NCBI RefSeq assembly: GCF_010725485.1
Contig: NZ_AP022598.1
Location: forward strand, 4,712,001-4,776,000
Source: Mycolicibacterium parafortuitum
Lineage (GTDB): Bacteria > Actinomycetota > Actinomycetes > Mycobacteriales > Mycobacteriaceae
DNA: 64,000 nucleotides
Direction of reading: 5' to 3'
The notes under the pieces: model-generated
Databases searched by the model: none
Told to the model about the DNA's origin: nothing
The model's input: only the letters and a program-made list of their open reading frames with translations
Shown: positions 12,778-20,001 of the stretch, piece after piece
Layout: each line of letters opens with the position of its first letter
Position numbering within the stretch: position 1 is the first letter of the stretch
Translations under genes and position numbers: made by a program

Positions 12778-13712
12778 CCTCCGTACCCACCGGTGCCCCG
12801 CCCGTGTCGCTGCGCGGGGTCAGCAAACGGTACGGAGCGACCACCGCGGTGTCCGAACTCGACCTGGAGGTCCGCACCGCCGAGGTGTTCGCCCTGCTGG
12901 GACCCAACGGCGCGGGTAAGACGACGACCGTGGAGATGTGTGAGGGCTTCATCAAGCCCGATGCCGGGACGGTCCGCATCCTGGGCCTCGATCCGGTCGC
13001 CGACAACGCCGCGGTGCGCGCCCGCACCGGGGTGATGCTGCAGGGCGGGGGCGCCTATCCCGCCGCCCGCGCCGGGGAGATGCTGGACCTCGTCGCCGCG
13101 TACTCCGCCGACCCGCTCGATCCGCAGTGGCTGCTCGACACCCTGGGCCTGACCGATGCGGCCCGGACGCCCTACCGGCGGCTGTCCGGCGGCCAGCAGC
13201 AGCGGCTCGCGCTGGCGTGTGCGGTGGTCGGCCGGCCCGAACTGGTGTTCCTCGACGAACCGACCGCCGGCATGGACGCGCACGCCCGGATCGTGGTGTG
13301 GGAGCTGATCGACGCGCTGCGTCGCGACGGGGTGACCGTCGTGCTGACCACCCACCAGCTCGCCGAGGCCGAGGAGCTGGCCGACCGCATCCTGATCATC
13401 GACCACGGCTCCCCGGTCGCCACCGGCACACCGGACGAGCTGATGCGCAACGGCGCCGAGAACCAGCTGCGGTTCCGCGCCCCGAAGATGCTCGACCTGT
13501 CGCTGCTCGTCGCGGCGCTGCCGGAGGGGTACCGGGCCACGGAATCCGGCCCCGGCGAGTATCTGGTCGAGGGACACATCGACCCCCAGGTGCTGGCCAC
13601 CGTCACGGCGTGGTGCGCGCGACTGGATGTGCTGGCCACCGACATGCGGGTCGAGCAGCGCAGCCTCGAAGACGTCTTCCTCGATCTGACCGGCCGGGAG
13701 CTCCGCAGATGA
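12774..13712 (+). CDS. ABC transporter ATP-binding protein (Rv1458c-like)
   Basis: 312-residue cassette ATPase of the drug/antibiotic exporter (DrrA-like) type. It shows Walker A GPNGAGKTTT, signature LSGGQQQRLALA, Walker B LVFLDEPTAGMD, and an H-loop TTHQLAEAEELADR. The C-terminal about 90 residues (RFRAPKMLDLSLLVAALPEG and beyond) form the DUF4162-like extension seen in such exporters. It overlaps mptB upstream and its permease downstream by 4 nt each. The substrate is unknown; linkage to mptB suggests, but does not show, an envelope role. Confidence 0.94.
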   Translation: MTSVPTGAPPVSLRGVSKRYGATTAVSELDLEVRTAEVFALLGPNGAGKTTTVEMCEGFIKPDAGTVRILGLDPVADNAAVRARTGVMLQGGGAYPAARAGEMLDLVAAYSADPLDPQWLLDTLGLTDAARTPYRRLSGGQQQRLALACAVVGRPELVFLDEPTAGMDAHARIVVWELIDALRRDGVTVVLTTHQLAEAEELADRILIIDHGSPVATGTPDELMRNGAENQLRFRAPKMLDLSLLVAALPEGYRATESGPGEYLVEGHIDPQVLATVTAWCARLDVLATDMRVEQRSLEDVFLDLTGRELRR

Positions 13713-14482
13713 CCAACCGGTTCACCCCAGGAACGTTCACCCCCGATCCGCGCCCGGCGCCGGTGGCCCGCATGCTGCGGGCCCAGTTCGGCCTCGAGCT
13801 GCGGCTGCTGCTGCGCAACGGCGAGCAGCTGCTGCTGACCATGTTCATCCCGATCACACTGCTGGTCGGGTTGACGCTGCTTCCGTTCGGCGACTTCGGC
13901 CCCAACCGGGCGGCGACCTTCGTGCCCGCGATCATGGCGCTCGCCGTGATCTCCACCGCGTTCACCGGACAGGCCATCGCGGTCGCGTTCGACCGGCGCT
14001 ACGGCGCGCTGAAGCGCCTCGGCGCCACCGCGCTTCCGGTGTGGGGCATCATCGCCGGCAAGTCACTGGCGGTGGTGACCGTCGTGTTCCTCCAGGCGAT
14101 CCTGTTCGGCGCCATCGGGTTTGCGCTCGGGTGGCGTCCGGCCGCGGCGGGGCTGCTCCTCGGCGGGCTGATCATCGCGCTCGGCACGGCGGTGTTCGCC
14201 GCGCTCGGCCTGTTGCTCGGCGGCACGCTGCGCGCCGAGATCGTGCTGGCCGTCGCAAACCTGCTCTGGTTCGTCTTCGCCGGCCTCGGCGCGCTGACAC
14301 TGGAGGGCGGTCTGGTCCCGCAAGCACTGCAGTGGGTCGCACGACTCACGCCGTCCGGGGCGCTGACCGAGGCGCTGTCACAGGCGATGACGCTGTCAGT
14401 GGACTGGTTCGGCCTCGCGGTGCTCGCCGTCTGGGGCGCGGTGGCCGCGCTGGCGGCACGCCGCTGGTTCCGGTTCACCTGA
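13709..14482 (+). CDS. ABC transporter permease (ABC-2 type, Rv1457c-like)
   Basis: 257 residues with about six membrane segments, typical of ABC-2 permeases. A soluble N-terminus (to about residue 30) leads to LLLTMFIPITLLVGLTLLPF and then segments up to VLAVWGAVAALAARRWFRFT. The ATG at 13709 overlaps the ATPase stop (ATGA), which sets the start although the frame is open further upstream. It pairs with the preceding ATPase to form an exporter. The 3' end is overlapped in antisense by the frameshifted gene at 14396-15083. Confidence 0.93.
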   Translation: MTNRFTPGTFTPDPRPAPVARMLRAQFGLELRLLLRNGEQLLLTMFIPITLLVGLTLLPFGDFGPNRAATFVPAIMALAVISTAFTGQAIAVAFDRRYGALKRLGATALPVWGIIAGKSLAVVTVVFLQAILFGAIGFALGWRPAAAGLLLGGLIIALGTAVFAALGLLLGGTLRAEIVLAVANLLWFVFAGLGALTLEGGLVPQALQWVARLTPSGALTEALSQAMTLSVDWFGLAVLAVWGAVAALAARRWFRFT

Positions 14483-15083
14483 CGGGTGCAGCGTCGGCAG
14501 CAGGTACTCCAGCTGGCCGACCTCCTCGATGTTGTGCTTGACCCATGCGCGGGCCTTCTCGTCGGAGAAGCGCCGCTGCAGCATCCGGTTGATCGGCCAC
14601 AGCAACCGCGACCGCACGCCGAGGTCCATCACCGTCACGTAGTGCGCGCCGTCGGCCCCCGCCGACCAGGTGTGCTCCAGCTGGAACACCGGGATGCCCG
14701 CGATGCGCAGCACCAGTCGGATGCCGGTGTCGTCGAGCTTCTCGACCCGGGCGACCTCGTCGACGGTGAACTCCGGGCGCGCCCCGAGCGCCTCGACCAT
14801 GTGGAACCGCGCACCCTCGGCGACACCGCCTCCCGACGCCGGGCGGGCCAGCTCCCAGCGGATGTGGTCGATGGGGGTGCCAGGCGTGGTAGCGGTCGAC
14901 GATCTGTTCGCCGTAGCGCATCGTGCCGCCCAGATGGGTGAACCAGTCCAGCAGCATCGTCGGCGTGACCCCGGCCAACGGCCGGTGGTCGATGGTGATG
15001 CGACGCCGGCCGCGAGGGCACCGGACGTAGCGCACCGCGGCGGTGTCGACAGAACGCAGCGGATACAGAACCGGACGTGCCAT
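14396..15083 (-). pseudogene. DAPG-hydrolase/PhlG-like family protein, frameshifted
   Basis: The N-terminal half (MARPVLYPLRSV to VDRYHAWHP) is in one frame and the rest (IDHIRWELARPASGGGV through WVKHNIEEVGQLEYLLP) in another. The join is at a run of five G (14873-14877, C on the coding strand). Removing one base gives a continuous 228-residue protein resembling actinobacterial DAPG-hydrolase-like (Pfam DAPG_hydrolase) proteins. These may cleave acyl-phloroglucinol-type compounds; the substrate here is unknown. An AGGAGG site precedes the ATG at 15083. The last 29 codons overlap the ABC permease antisense. It could be a true recent lesion or a homopolymer sequencing error. Confidence 0.75.
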
Positions 15084-15093
15084 GATTCCTCCT

Positions 15094-15113
15094 AAGATAC
15101 GATTCCGTTTCTT
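15094..15113. promoter_or_regulatory. Candidate TetR operator, copy 1
   Basis: AAGATACGATTCCGTTTCTT is an imperfect 20-bp palindrome just upstream of the ribosome-binding site of the DAPG-hydrolase-like gene. It has the same half-sites (AAGATACG and CGTTTCTT) as copy 2, 38 nt away. Confidence 0.7.
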
Positions 15114-15131
15114 AATGTAGATCGTTGCCAT

Positions 15132-15151
15132 AAGATACGCAAGCGTTTCTT
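15132..15151. promoter_or_regulatory. Candidate TetR operator, copy 2
   Basis: AAGATACGCAAGCGTTTCTT is a palindrome with one mismatched pair and a 2-nt centre. It repeats the half-sites of copy 1 and lies about 50 nt before the TetR start codon. Two matching palindromes between divergent genes are the expected signature of a local TetR repressor controlling both. Confidence 0.75.
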
Positions 15152-15201
15152 TGTGGCGCCGCCGAGTGCACCGTGCGTTCAGCGCGACGAAGGAGGTTCG
15201 G

Positions 15202-15783
15202 ATGGTGCGACGACGCGGCGCGGAGCTGGACTCTGCGATCCAGGCGGCGGTCCTGGAGCTGCTCGCCGAGCACGGTCCGGAGGCGGTGACGATGGACGCG
15301 GTTGCCGCGGCGGCCAGGACCAGCAAGCCGGTGCTGTACCGGCGCTGGCCGGACCGGCGCGCGCTGCTGCGCGACACCCTGCTCACGGTCGCGTCGACGT
15401 CGTTCCCCCAGCCGGACACCGGATCGTTGCGCGGCGACCTGCTCGAGGTGCTGCGGGCGTGGGCACAGCTGTTCACCGGCGGCTCCGGACCGCTGATGCG
15501 CTCGGTGATCACCGCCGTGATGACGGACCCCGAGCTGGAGGCCACGTTTCGCGCCGATGTGCTCGGGATGCGCAAGGACGAGATGAGTGCGCTGATCCGG
15601 CGTGGCATCGAGCGCGGTGAGGTGCGCGCCGACGCACCCGTCGAGCTGGTCCGCGAGCTGGGCCAGAGCGTGCTGTGGCACCGGCTGCTGATCACCGGCG
15701 ACCCGATCGACGACGAGCTGGTGACCCAGCTCGTCGACGAGGTGCTCATCCCCGTCACGGCCCCTACTACGAGTCGTAGTTAA
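15202..15783 (+). CDS. TetR/AcrR-family regulator, divergent from the DAPG-hydrolase-like gene
   Basis: 193 residues. N-terminal HTH at about residues 8-55 (LDSAIQAAVLELLAEHGPEA, then AARTSKPVLYRRWPDRRALL, the classic TetR recognition helix). The C-terminal domain (LLEVLRAWAQLFTGGSGPLM onward) resembles TetR_C_11/16-type ligand domains. The ATG at 15202 is chosen because AGGAGG lies 7 nt upstream; an ATG-less upstream extension is open. The intergenic region holds two copies of one palindrome. It is likely a repressor of itself and of the neighbouring gene, released by an aromatic or related compound (inference). Confidence 0.9.
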   Translation: MVRRRGAELDSAIQAAVLELLAEHGPEAVTMDAVAAAARTSKPVLYRRWPDRRALLRDTLLTVASTSFPQPDTGSLRGDLLEVLRAWAQLFTGGSGPLMRSVITAVMTDPELEATFRADVLGMRKDEMSALIRRGIERGEVRADAPVELVRELGQSVLWHRLLITGDPIDDELVTQLVDEVLIPVTAPTTSRS

Positions 15784-15791
15784 CGAGCCTC

Positions 15792-15797
15792 TACCAT
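15792..15797 (+). promoter_or_regulatory. Candidate -10 element for ctaA (leaderless)
   Basis: TACCAT, then 6 nt, then the GTG start at 15804, with no ribosome-binding site. It starts 9 nt after the TetR stop codon. Confidence 0.5.
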
Positions 15798-15803
15798 CGG
15801 AGC

Positions 15804-16760
15804 GTGCCCGTCGGACGACTTTTCCTGCGGCTCGTCGACCTGCTCCCCGAGCCGAGCCTCCGCGTGCAGCGCATCGTCGCCGCGGCCGTGATCCTGACCC
15901 AGGGCGGTATCGCCGTCACCGGGGCCATCGTTCGTGTCACGGCCTCGGGGCTCGGCTGCCCGACGTGGCCGCAATGCTTCCCCGGCAGTTTCACGCCGGT
16001 GCCCCACCCCGAGGTGGCCGGCATCCACCAGGCCGTCGAGTTCGGCAACCGGATGCTGACGTTCCTCGTGGTGCTCACCGCGGCCGCCGCCGTCATCGCG
16101 GTGACCCGGGCGCGGCGCCGCCGAGAAGTGCTGATTTACGCCTGGCTGATGCCGGCGTCGACGGTCGCGCAGGCGATCATCGGCGGCATCACCGTGCTCA
16201 CCGGCCTGCTGTGGTGGACGGTGGCCATCCACCTGTTGGTGTCGATGGCGATGGTGTGGCTGGCCGTGCTGCTGTTCGTCAAGATCGGCGAACTCGACGA
16301 CGGCGTGGTCACCGAGCTCGCCCCGAAACCGTTGCGGCTGTTGACCGTGCTGTCCGGGATCACGCTGGCCGCCGTGCTGGTGACCGGCACCATGGTGACC
16401 GGCGCGGGCCCGCACGCCGGCGACAAGAGCCTGGAGCGCCCGGTGCCGCGGCTGCAGGTCGAGATCACCACGCTGGTGCACATGCACTCGTCGCTGCTGG
16501 TGGCCTATCTGGCCCTGCTCGTGGGGCTGGGCTTCGGCCTGTGGGCGGTACACGCCGACCGGGACGTGATGAAGCGGCTCGTCGTGGTGGTGGTGCTGGT
16601 CGCCGCCCAGGGCGCGCTCGGCGCGGTGCAGTTCTTCACCGGCGTCCCCGAAGTGCTGGTCGCGCTGCACGTCGCCGGCGCGGCGGCCTGCACCGCGGCG
16701 ACGGCGGCGCTATGGGCGTCGTTGCGCGAACGGGCCGAGCCCGAACCGCTCCAACGCTGA
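15804..16760 (+). CDS. ctaA: Heme A synthase (CtaA/COX15)
   Basis: 318-residue membrane protein with eight predicted helices. It converts heme O to heme A for cytochrome aa3 oxidase. The extracytoplasmic cysteine pair in GLGCPTWPQCFPG and the heme-ligand region GIHQAVEFGNRML are in the first half. A second His-containing loop (TTLVHMHSSLLVAY) and a third (VLVALHVAGAA) are in the second half. It works with CtaB, encoded 4 kb downstream on the other strand. It corresponds to Rv1456c. The end overlaps the convergent ATP-grasp gene by 51 nt. Confidence 0.93.
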   Translation: MPVGRLFLRLVDLLPEPSLRVQRIVAAAVILTQGGIAVTGAIVRVTASGLGCPTWPQCFPGSFTPVPHPEVAGIHQAVEFGNRMLTFLVVLTAAAAVIAVTRARRRREVLIYAWLMPASTVAQAIIGGITVLTGLLWWTVAIHLLVSMAMVWLAVLLFVKIGELDDGVVTELAPKPLRLLTVLSGITLAAVLVTGTMVTGAGPHAGDKSLERPVPRLQVEITTLVHMHSSLLVAYLALLVGLGFGLWAVHADRDVMKRLVVVVVLVAAQGALGAVQFFTGVPEVLVALHVAGAAACTAATAALWASLRERAEPEPLQR

Positions 16761-17648
16761 CTCCACTTCGAGCGCGAAGCGGCGCTGCCGCCGGGCCCTG
16801 TCGCCGTCGTCGAGCTGCCGCCAGCCCAGTGACGGTTCGACGAGCTCGAGTTCGAGCAGCCGTGGATCGTCGGGCCCGCCGATGATGTCGACGCGGCCGT
16901 ACAGGAGCTGAGACGCCGGCACCCCGGTCCGCGCGGCCGCCGCGGCCAGCGCGGCGTGCCCGAGCTCCCACAGCGCGACGTCCGGATCGGCGGGCTGCAG
17001 CCGTTCCTCGGCGAAGGTGCCCGACTCGTCGAACTCCGGGGCCTGTCCGGGCGGAGGCAGCATCGGGCCCTTGGTGAACGCATGGGACTGCTCCCCACCG
17101 ACGAACACCAGCGCCGTCTCGCCGTCGGCGACGCGGGCGTCGTAGGGCTGCACCATCGCGGTGCGGCCATCCGCCAGCAGCGCCTCGGCGTGTGCCCGCG
17201 CCTGCGCAGCGTCGCGGAACCGCAATGCGCCCACCGACCCCGCCCCCACCGAGGGCTTGACCACAACCTCACCGTCGGGGATGTGTATCCGCTCCCCCGG
17301 CGTGAAGAACGAGGTCGGCACCACCGGCACACCAGCCGCGGCCAGATCCGCCAGGTAGCGCTTGTCGGTGTTCCAGGCGACCACGTCGGGCGGATTCAGC
17401 AGATGCGCAACGTCGCGCGCCCAGCCCAGGAACTCGTCGAGCCGGTCGGTGTAATCCCACGTCGCGCGCAGGATCACCAGGTCGGCGTTCAGGGATTCCG
17501 GGTCGTCCCAGGCCAGCCAGCGCGCGTGCAGACCGCGGTCGCGCAACGCCTCGACCAGTCCGGCGTCGTCACCGTCACCGTCGGGCAGCGCAGAGCACGC
17601 GGCCAGCACGATGCGGGGATGGAAGATGTCGGGGCGGGCGAGTTTCAT
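16710..17648 (-). CDS. ATP-grasp domain protein of unknown substrate (Rv1455 position)
   Basis: 312 residues. The N-terminal part (about 1-110) resembles a Rossmann-like pre-ATP-grasp domain (IVLAACSALPDGDGDDAGLV). The middle and C-terminal parts carry ATP-grasp features: VVVKPSVGAGSVGALRF (phosphate-gripping lysine loop), MVQPYDARVADGETALVFVG and the metal-binding end LLELELVEPSLGW. Such enzymes form amide or peptide bonds through acyl-phosphates; no substrate can be named. The start at 17648 is set by a -10 TAGAAT 10 nt upstream. Orientation relative to ctaA and qor equals Rv1455. Confidence 0.8.
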   Translation of the reverse strand: MKLARPDIFHPRIVLAACSALPDGDGDDAGLVEALRDRGLHARWLAWDDPESLNADLVILRATWDYTDRLDEFLGWARDVAHLLNPPDVVAWNTDKRYLADLAAAGVPVVPTSFFTPGERIHIPDGEVVVKPSVGAGSVGALRFRDAAQARAHAEALLADGRTAMVQPYDARVADGETALVFVGGEQSHAFTKGPMLPPPGQAPEFDESGTFAEERLQPADPDVALWELGHAALAAAAARTGVPASQLLYGRVDIIGGPDDPRLLELELVEPSLGWRQLDDGDRARRQRRFALEVESALERFGLGPFAQRRP

Positions 17649-17658
17649 CAGACGGCCG

Positions 17659-17666
17659 ATTCTAGT
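17659..17666. promoter_or_regulatory. Overlapping back-to-back -10 elements
   Basis: The octamer ATTCTAGT reads TAGAAT on the minus strand (10 nt before the ATP-grasp ATG) and TCTAGT on the plus strand (7 nt before the ATG at 17674). The two divergent promoters would share the CTAGA core and should exclude each other. Confidence 0.45.
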
Positions 17667-17673
17667 GACGGGC

Positions 17674-18660
17674 ATGATGGTCACTATGTACGCGATCGAA
17701 GTCGTCGAGGTCGGCGGTCCCGAAGTCCTGTCCCACGTCGAGAAGGAACGCCCGACCCCGGGCCCGGGCCAGGTCCTCATCCGGGCGGAAGCGATCGGCG
17801 TGAACTTCATCGACACGTATTTCCGGTCGGGGTTGTATCCGCGGGAGACGCCGTTCGTGGTCGGCGCCGAGGTGTGCGGCACCATCGAGGAGGTCGGCGA
17901 AGATGTCGCTGCCCTCAACGTCGGTGACCGCGTCGTCACCACGCAGTCACTCGGCGCGTACGCCGAATACTCCCTGGCGCCTGCCGACTTCGTCGCCTAC
18001 GTGCCCGACGGCGTCGCCCCCGAGGTGGCCGCGTCGGCGCTGCTGAAGGGCATGACGGCGCACTACTTGATCAAGTCGACGTACCCGGTGCAGCAGGGCG
18101 ATGCGCTGCTGGTGCACGCCGGTGCGGGCGGAGTCGGCCTGATCCTGACGCAGTGGGCCACCAGCCTGGCGGCCTCGGTGATCACCACCGTCTCGACCCC
18201 GGACAAGGCCGAGCTGTCGCGGCGGGCCGGCGCGGTCGAGGTGCTCGACTATCCGGACGATCCGCAGGCCTTCGGGGGCCGGATCCGCGAGCTGACCGAC
18301 GGCGACGGGGTGGCCGCCGTCTATGACGGGGTCGGTGCGTCGACCTTCGAGGCGAGCCTGGCCAGCCTCGCCGTGCGCGGCACCCTCGCGTTGTTCGGCG
18401 CGGCCAGCGGACCTGTCCCGCCGGTCGACCCGCAACGCCTCAATGCGGCCGGCTCGGTGTTCCTGACCCGGCCCAACCTCGCCCACCACACCCGCACGCC
18501 AGATGAATTCTCTTGGCGGGCAGGCGAACTGCTGACCGCGATCGCCGACGGAACCCTCGACGTGACGGTGAGCCACCAATATCCGCTGCGCGACGCGGAG
18601 CAGGCGCACCGCGACCTGCAGGGCCGCAAGACCGTCGGCTCGGTGGTGCTGGTCCCCTAG
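17674..18660 (+). CDS. qor: Quinone oxidoreductase, zinc-independent MDR family
   Basis: 328-residue NADPH-dependent quinone reductase-like enzyme. The catalytic GroES-like domain occupies about 1-125 (GVNFIDTYFRSGLYPRETPF). The nucleotide-binding fold has the AGAGGVGLILTQWA motif. It lacks the structural-zinc cysteines of alcohol dehydrogenases, as expected for QOR. The ATG at 17674 gives the 328 residues I recall for Rv1454c and lies 7 nt from a -10-like hexamer. ATGs at 17677 and 17686 are alternatives. It ends 4 nt before the convergent symporter gene. Confidence 0.9.
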   Translation: MMVTMYAIEVVEVGGPEVLSHVEKERPTPGPGQVLIRAEAIGVNFIDTYFRSGLYPRETPFVVGAEVCGTIEEVGEDVAALNVGDRVVTTQSLGAYAEYSLAPADFVAYVPDGVAPEVAASALLKGMTAHYLIKSTYPVQQGDALLVHAGAGGVGLILTQWATSLAASVITTVSTPDKAELSRRAGAVEVLDYPDDPQAFGGRIRELTDGDGVAAVYDGVGASTFEASLASLAVRGTLALFGAASGPVPPVDPQRLNAAGSVFLTRPNLAHHTRTPDEFSWRAGELLTAIADGTLDVTVSHQYPLRDAEQAHRDLQGRKTVGSVVLVP

Positions 18661-18664
18661 TGCG

Positions 18665-19942
18665 CTAGTCGGCGTCGGCCGAGACCAGGTCGACCTCGTC
18701 GGCGGTCACGGTCTTGTGCCCGTTGTAGACGTCGCGATCGATCTCGTCGTCGGCATCGGCGACCAGCATCGCGACGAAGGTGTCGCCGTTGACGTTGAGG
18801 AAGGTCCGGAAGATCCCGGCGAACCAGTCGACGGCGATCAGCAGACCGACCGCCTCGAACGGCAGGCCCAGCGTGGTGGCCAGGAACATCGCCACCACCG
18901 GGAAACCGCCGGGCACCGTGATGGTGCCCATGTTGAGCAGGATCGCCAACCCCATCCCGAGCGCGATCTGCCCGAAGCTCAACTCGATGCCACCAGCCTG
19001 CGCGAGGAACATCACGACGATCATGTAGTTCAGCACGGCACCGTACGAGCCCATCGTCAGCCCGATCGACAGCGTGAAGTTCGCGACCTTCTGGCTGATC
19101 CCGACCTTCTCGATCGCGCTCTTCAGCACGGTCGGAAAGGTGACCGCCGAGCTCGTCGTCGTGACAGCGATGGCGGTCTGCTCGGCCAGCTTGCCGGGCA
19201 GCAGCCGCGGGTTGAGCCTGGTGCGCGCGGTGACCACGACGACGAACGCCGCGAACAGGATCAGCACGCCGAGCAGCGTCGTCCCGAGGTACTTCAGCGC
19301 GGTCGTCACCACCGAGAAGCCCACGTCGCCGGCCAGCGCCGCAAGCAGGCAGAAGACACCGATCGGCGCGACGTACATGACCAGCCGGATCATCGTCAGC
19401 ACGATCTGCTGGATCTGGTCGATGAACGTCAGCACCCGGTCATCGCCGGTCTTGGCGATCTGGGTGCGCAACGCGACCCCGAACAACAACGAGAACACGA
19501 TGATCGGCACCATCGTCGCCGTGGACATCGCGTCGAAGATGTTGGTGGAAATGAAGTTTCGTAGCGTGTCCTGCCAGCCGAGGGCCTCGGCCGCCGAATC
19601 CTGCAGGTCGGCGTCCACTCCTCCGTCGAACACGATGCCCGCCCCCGGGCGCAGCAGCGTGCTCAGTCCCCACGCCAGGACGGCCGCGACCGCCGAGAAC
19701 CCCAGCATCCACGAGAACGTGCGCACCGCGATGCGCCCGGTACCGGCGCCCGTCATCGATCCGGTCGCGACGATCACCGACGCCATCACCAGCGGCACGA
19801 TCGACATCTGGATCAGCCGGATGAACATGTCGCCGATGAACTTCACATTCGCGGCCCAGTCGCCGACGACGAGACCGAACACGATGCCGGCGATCGCGGC
19901 GACACCGATCTGCAGTGCGGGGTGTTTCAGGGTTCTGGTCAT
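18665..19942 (-). CDS. SDF-family (DctA/GltP-like) dicarboxylate or amino-acid symporter, atypical
   Basis: 425 residues with eight helices and two re-entrant loops of the sodium:dicarboxylate symporter fold. The serine-rich HP1 tip TTTSSAVTFPT is present, as is the TM8 element DWFAGIFRTFLNVNGD. The TM7 NMDGT cation motif is replaced by GSYGA (about residues 310-315), and the TM8 Asp that binds the substrate amino group in archaeal GltPh is Gly. It may therefore use different ion coupling and a non-amino-acid substrate (inference). The ATG at 19942 (MTRTLKHPAL) is preferred to an upstream in-frame start. The acidic C-tail is about 35 residues. Confidence 0.85.
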   Translation of the reverse strand: MTRTLKHPALQIGVAAIAGIVFGLVVGDWAANVKFIGDMFIRLIQMSIVPLVMASVIVATGSMTGAGTGRIAVRTFSWMLGFSAVAAVLAWGLSTLLRPGAGIVFDGGVDADLQDSAAEALGWQDTLRNFISTNIFDAMSTATMVPIIVFSLLFGVALRTQIAKTGDDRVLTFIDQIQQIVLTMIRLVMYVAPIGVFCLLAALAGDVGFSVVTTALKYLGTTLLGVLILFAAFVVVVTARTRLNPRLLPGKLAEQTAIAVTTTSSAVTFPTVLKSAIEKVGISQKVANFTLSIGLTMGSYGAVLNYMIVVMFLAQAGGIELSFGQIALGMGLAILLNMGTITVPGGFPVVAMFLATTLGLPFEAVGLLIAVDWFAGIFRTFLNVNGDTFVAMLVADADDEIDRDVYNGHKTVTADEVDLVSADAD

Positions 19943-20001
19943 AGCTGCCCGACCGTAGATCGGGCCCGCTACCGGCGGATGCCCGAACCGTTTCACCCCT
20001 G

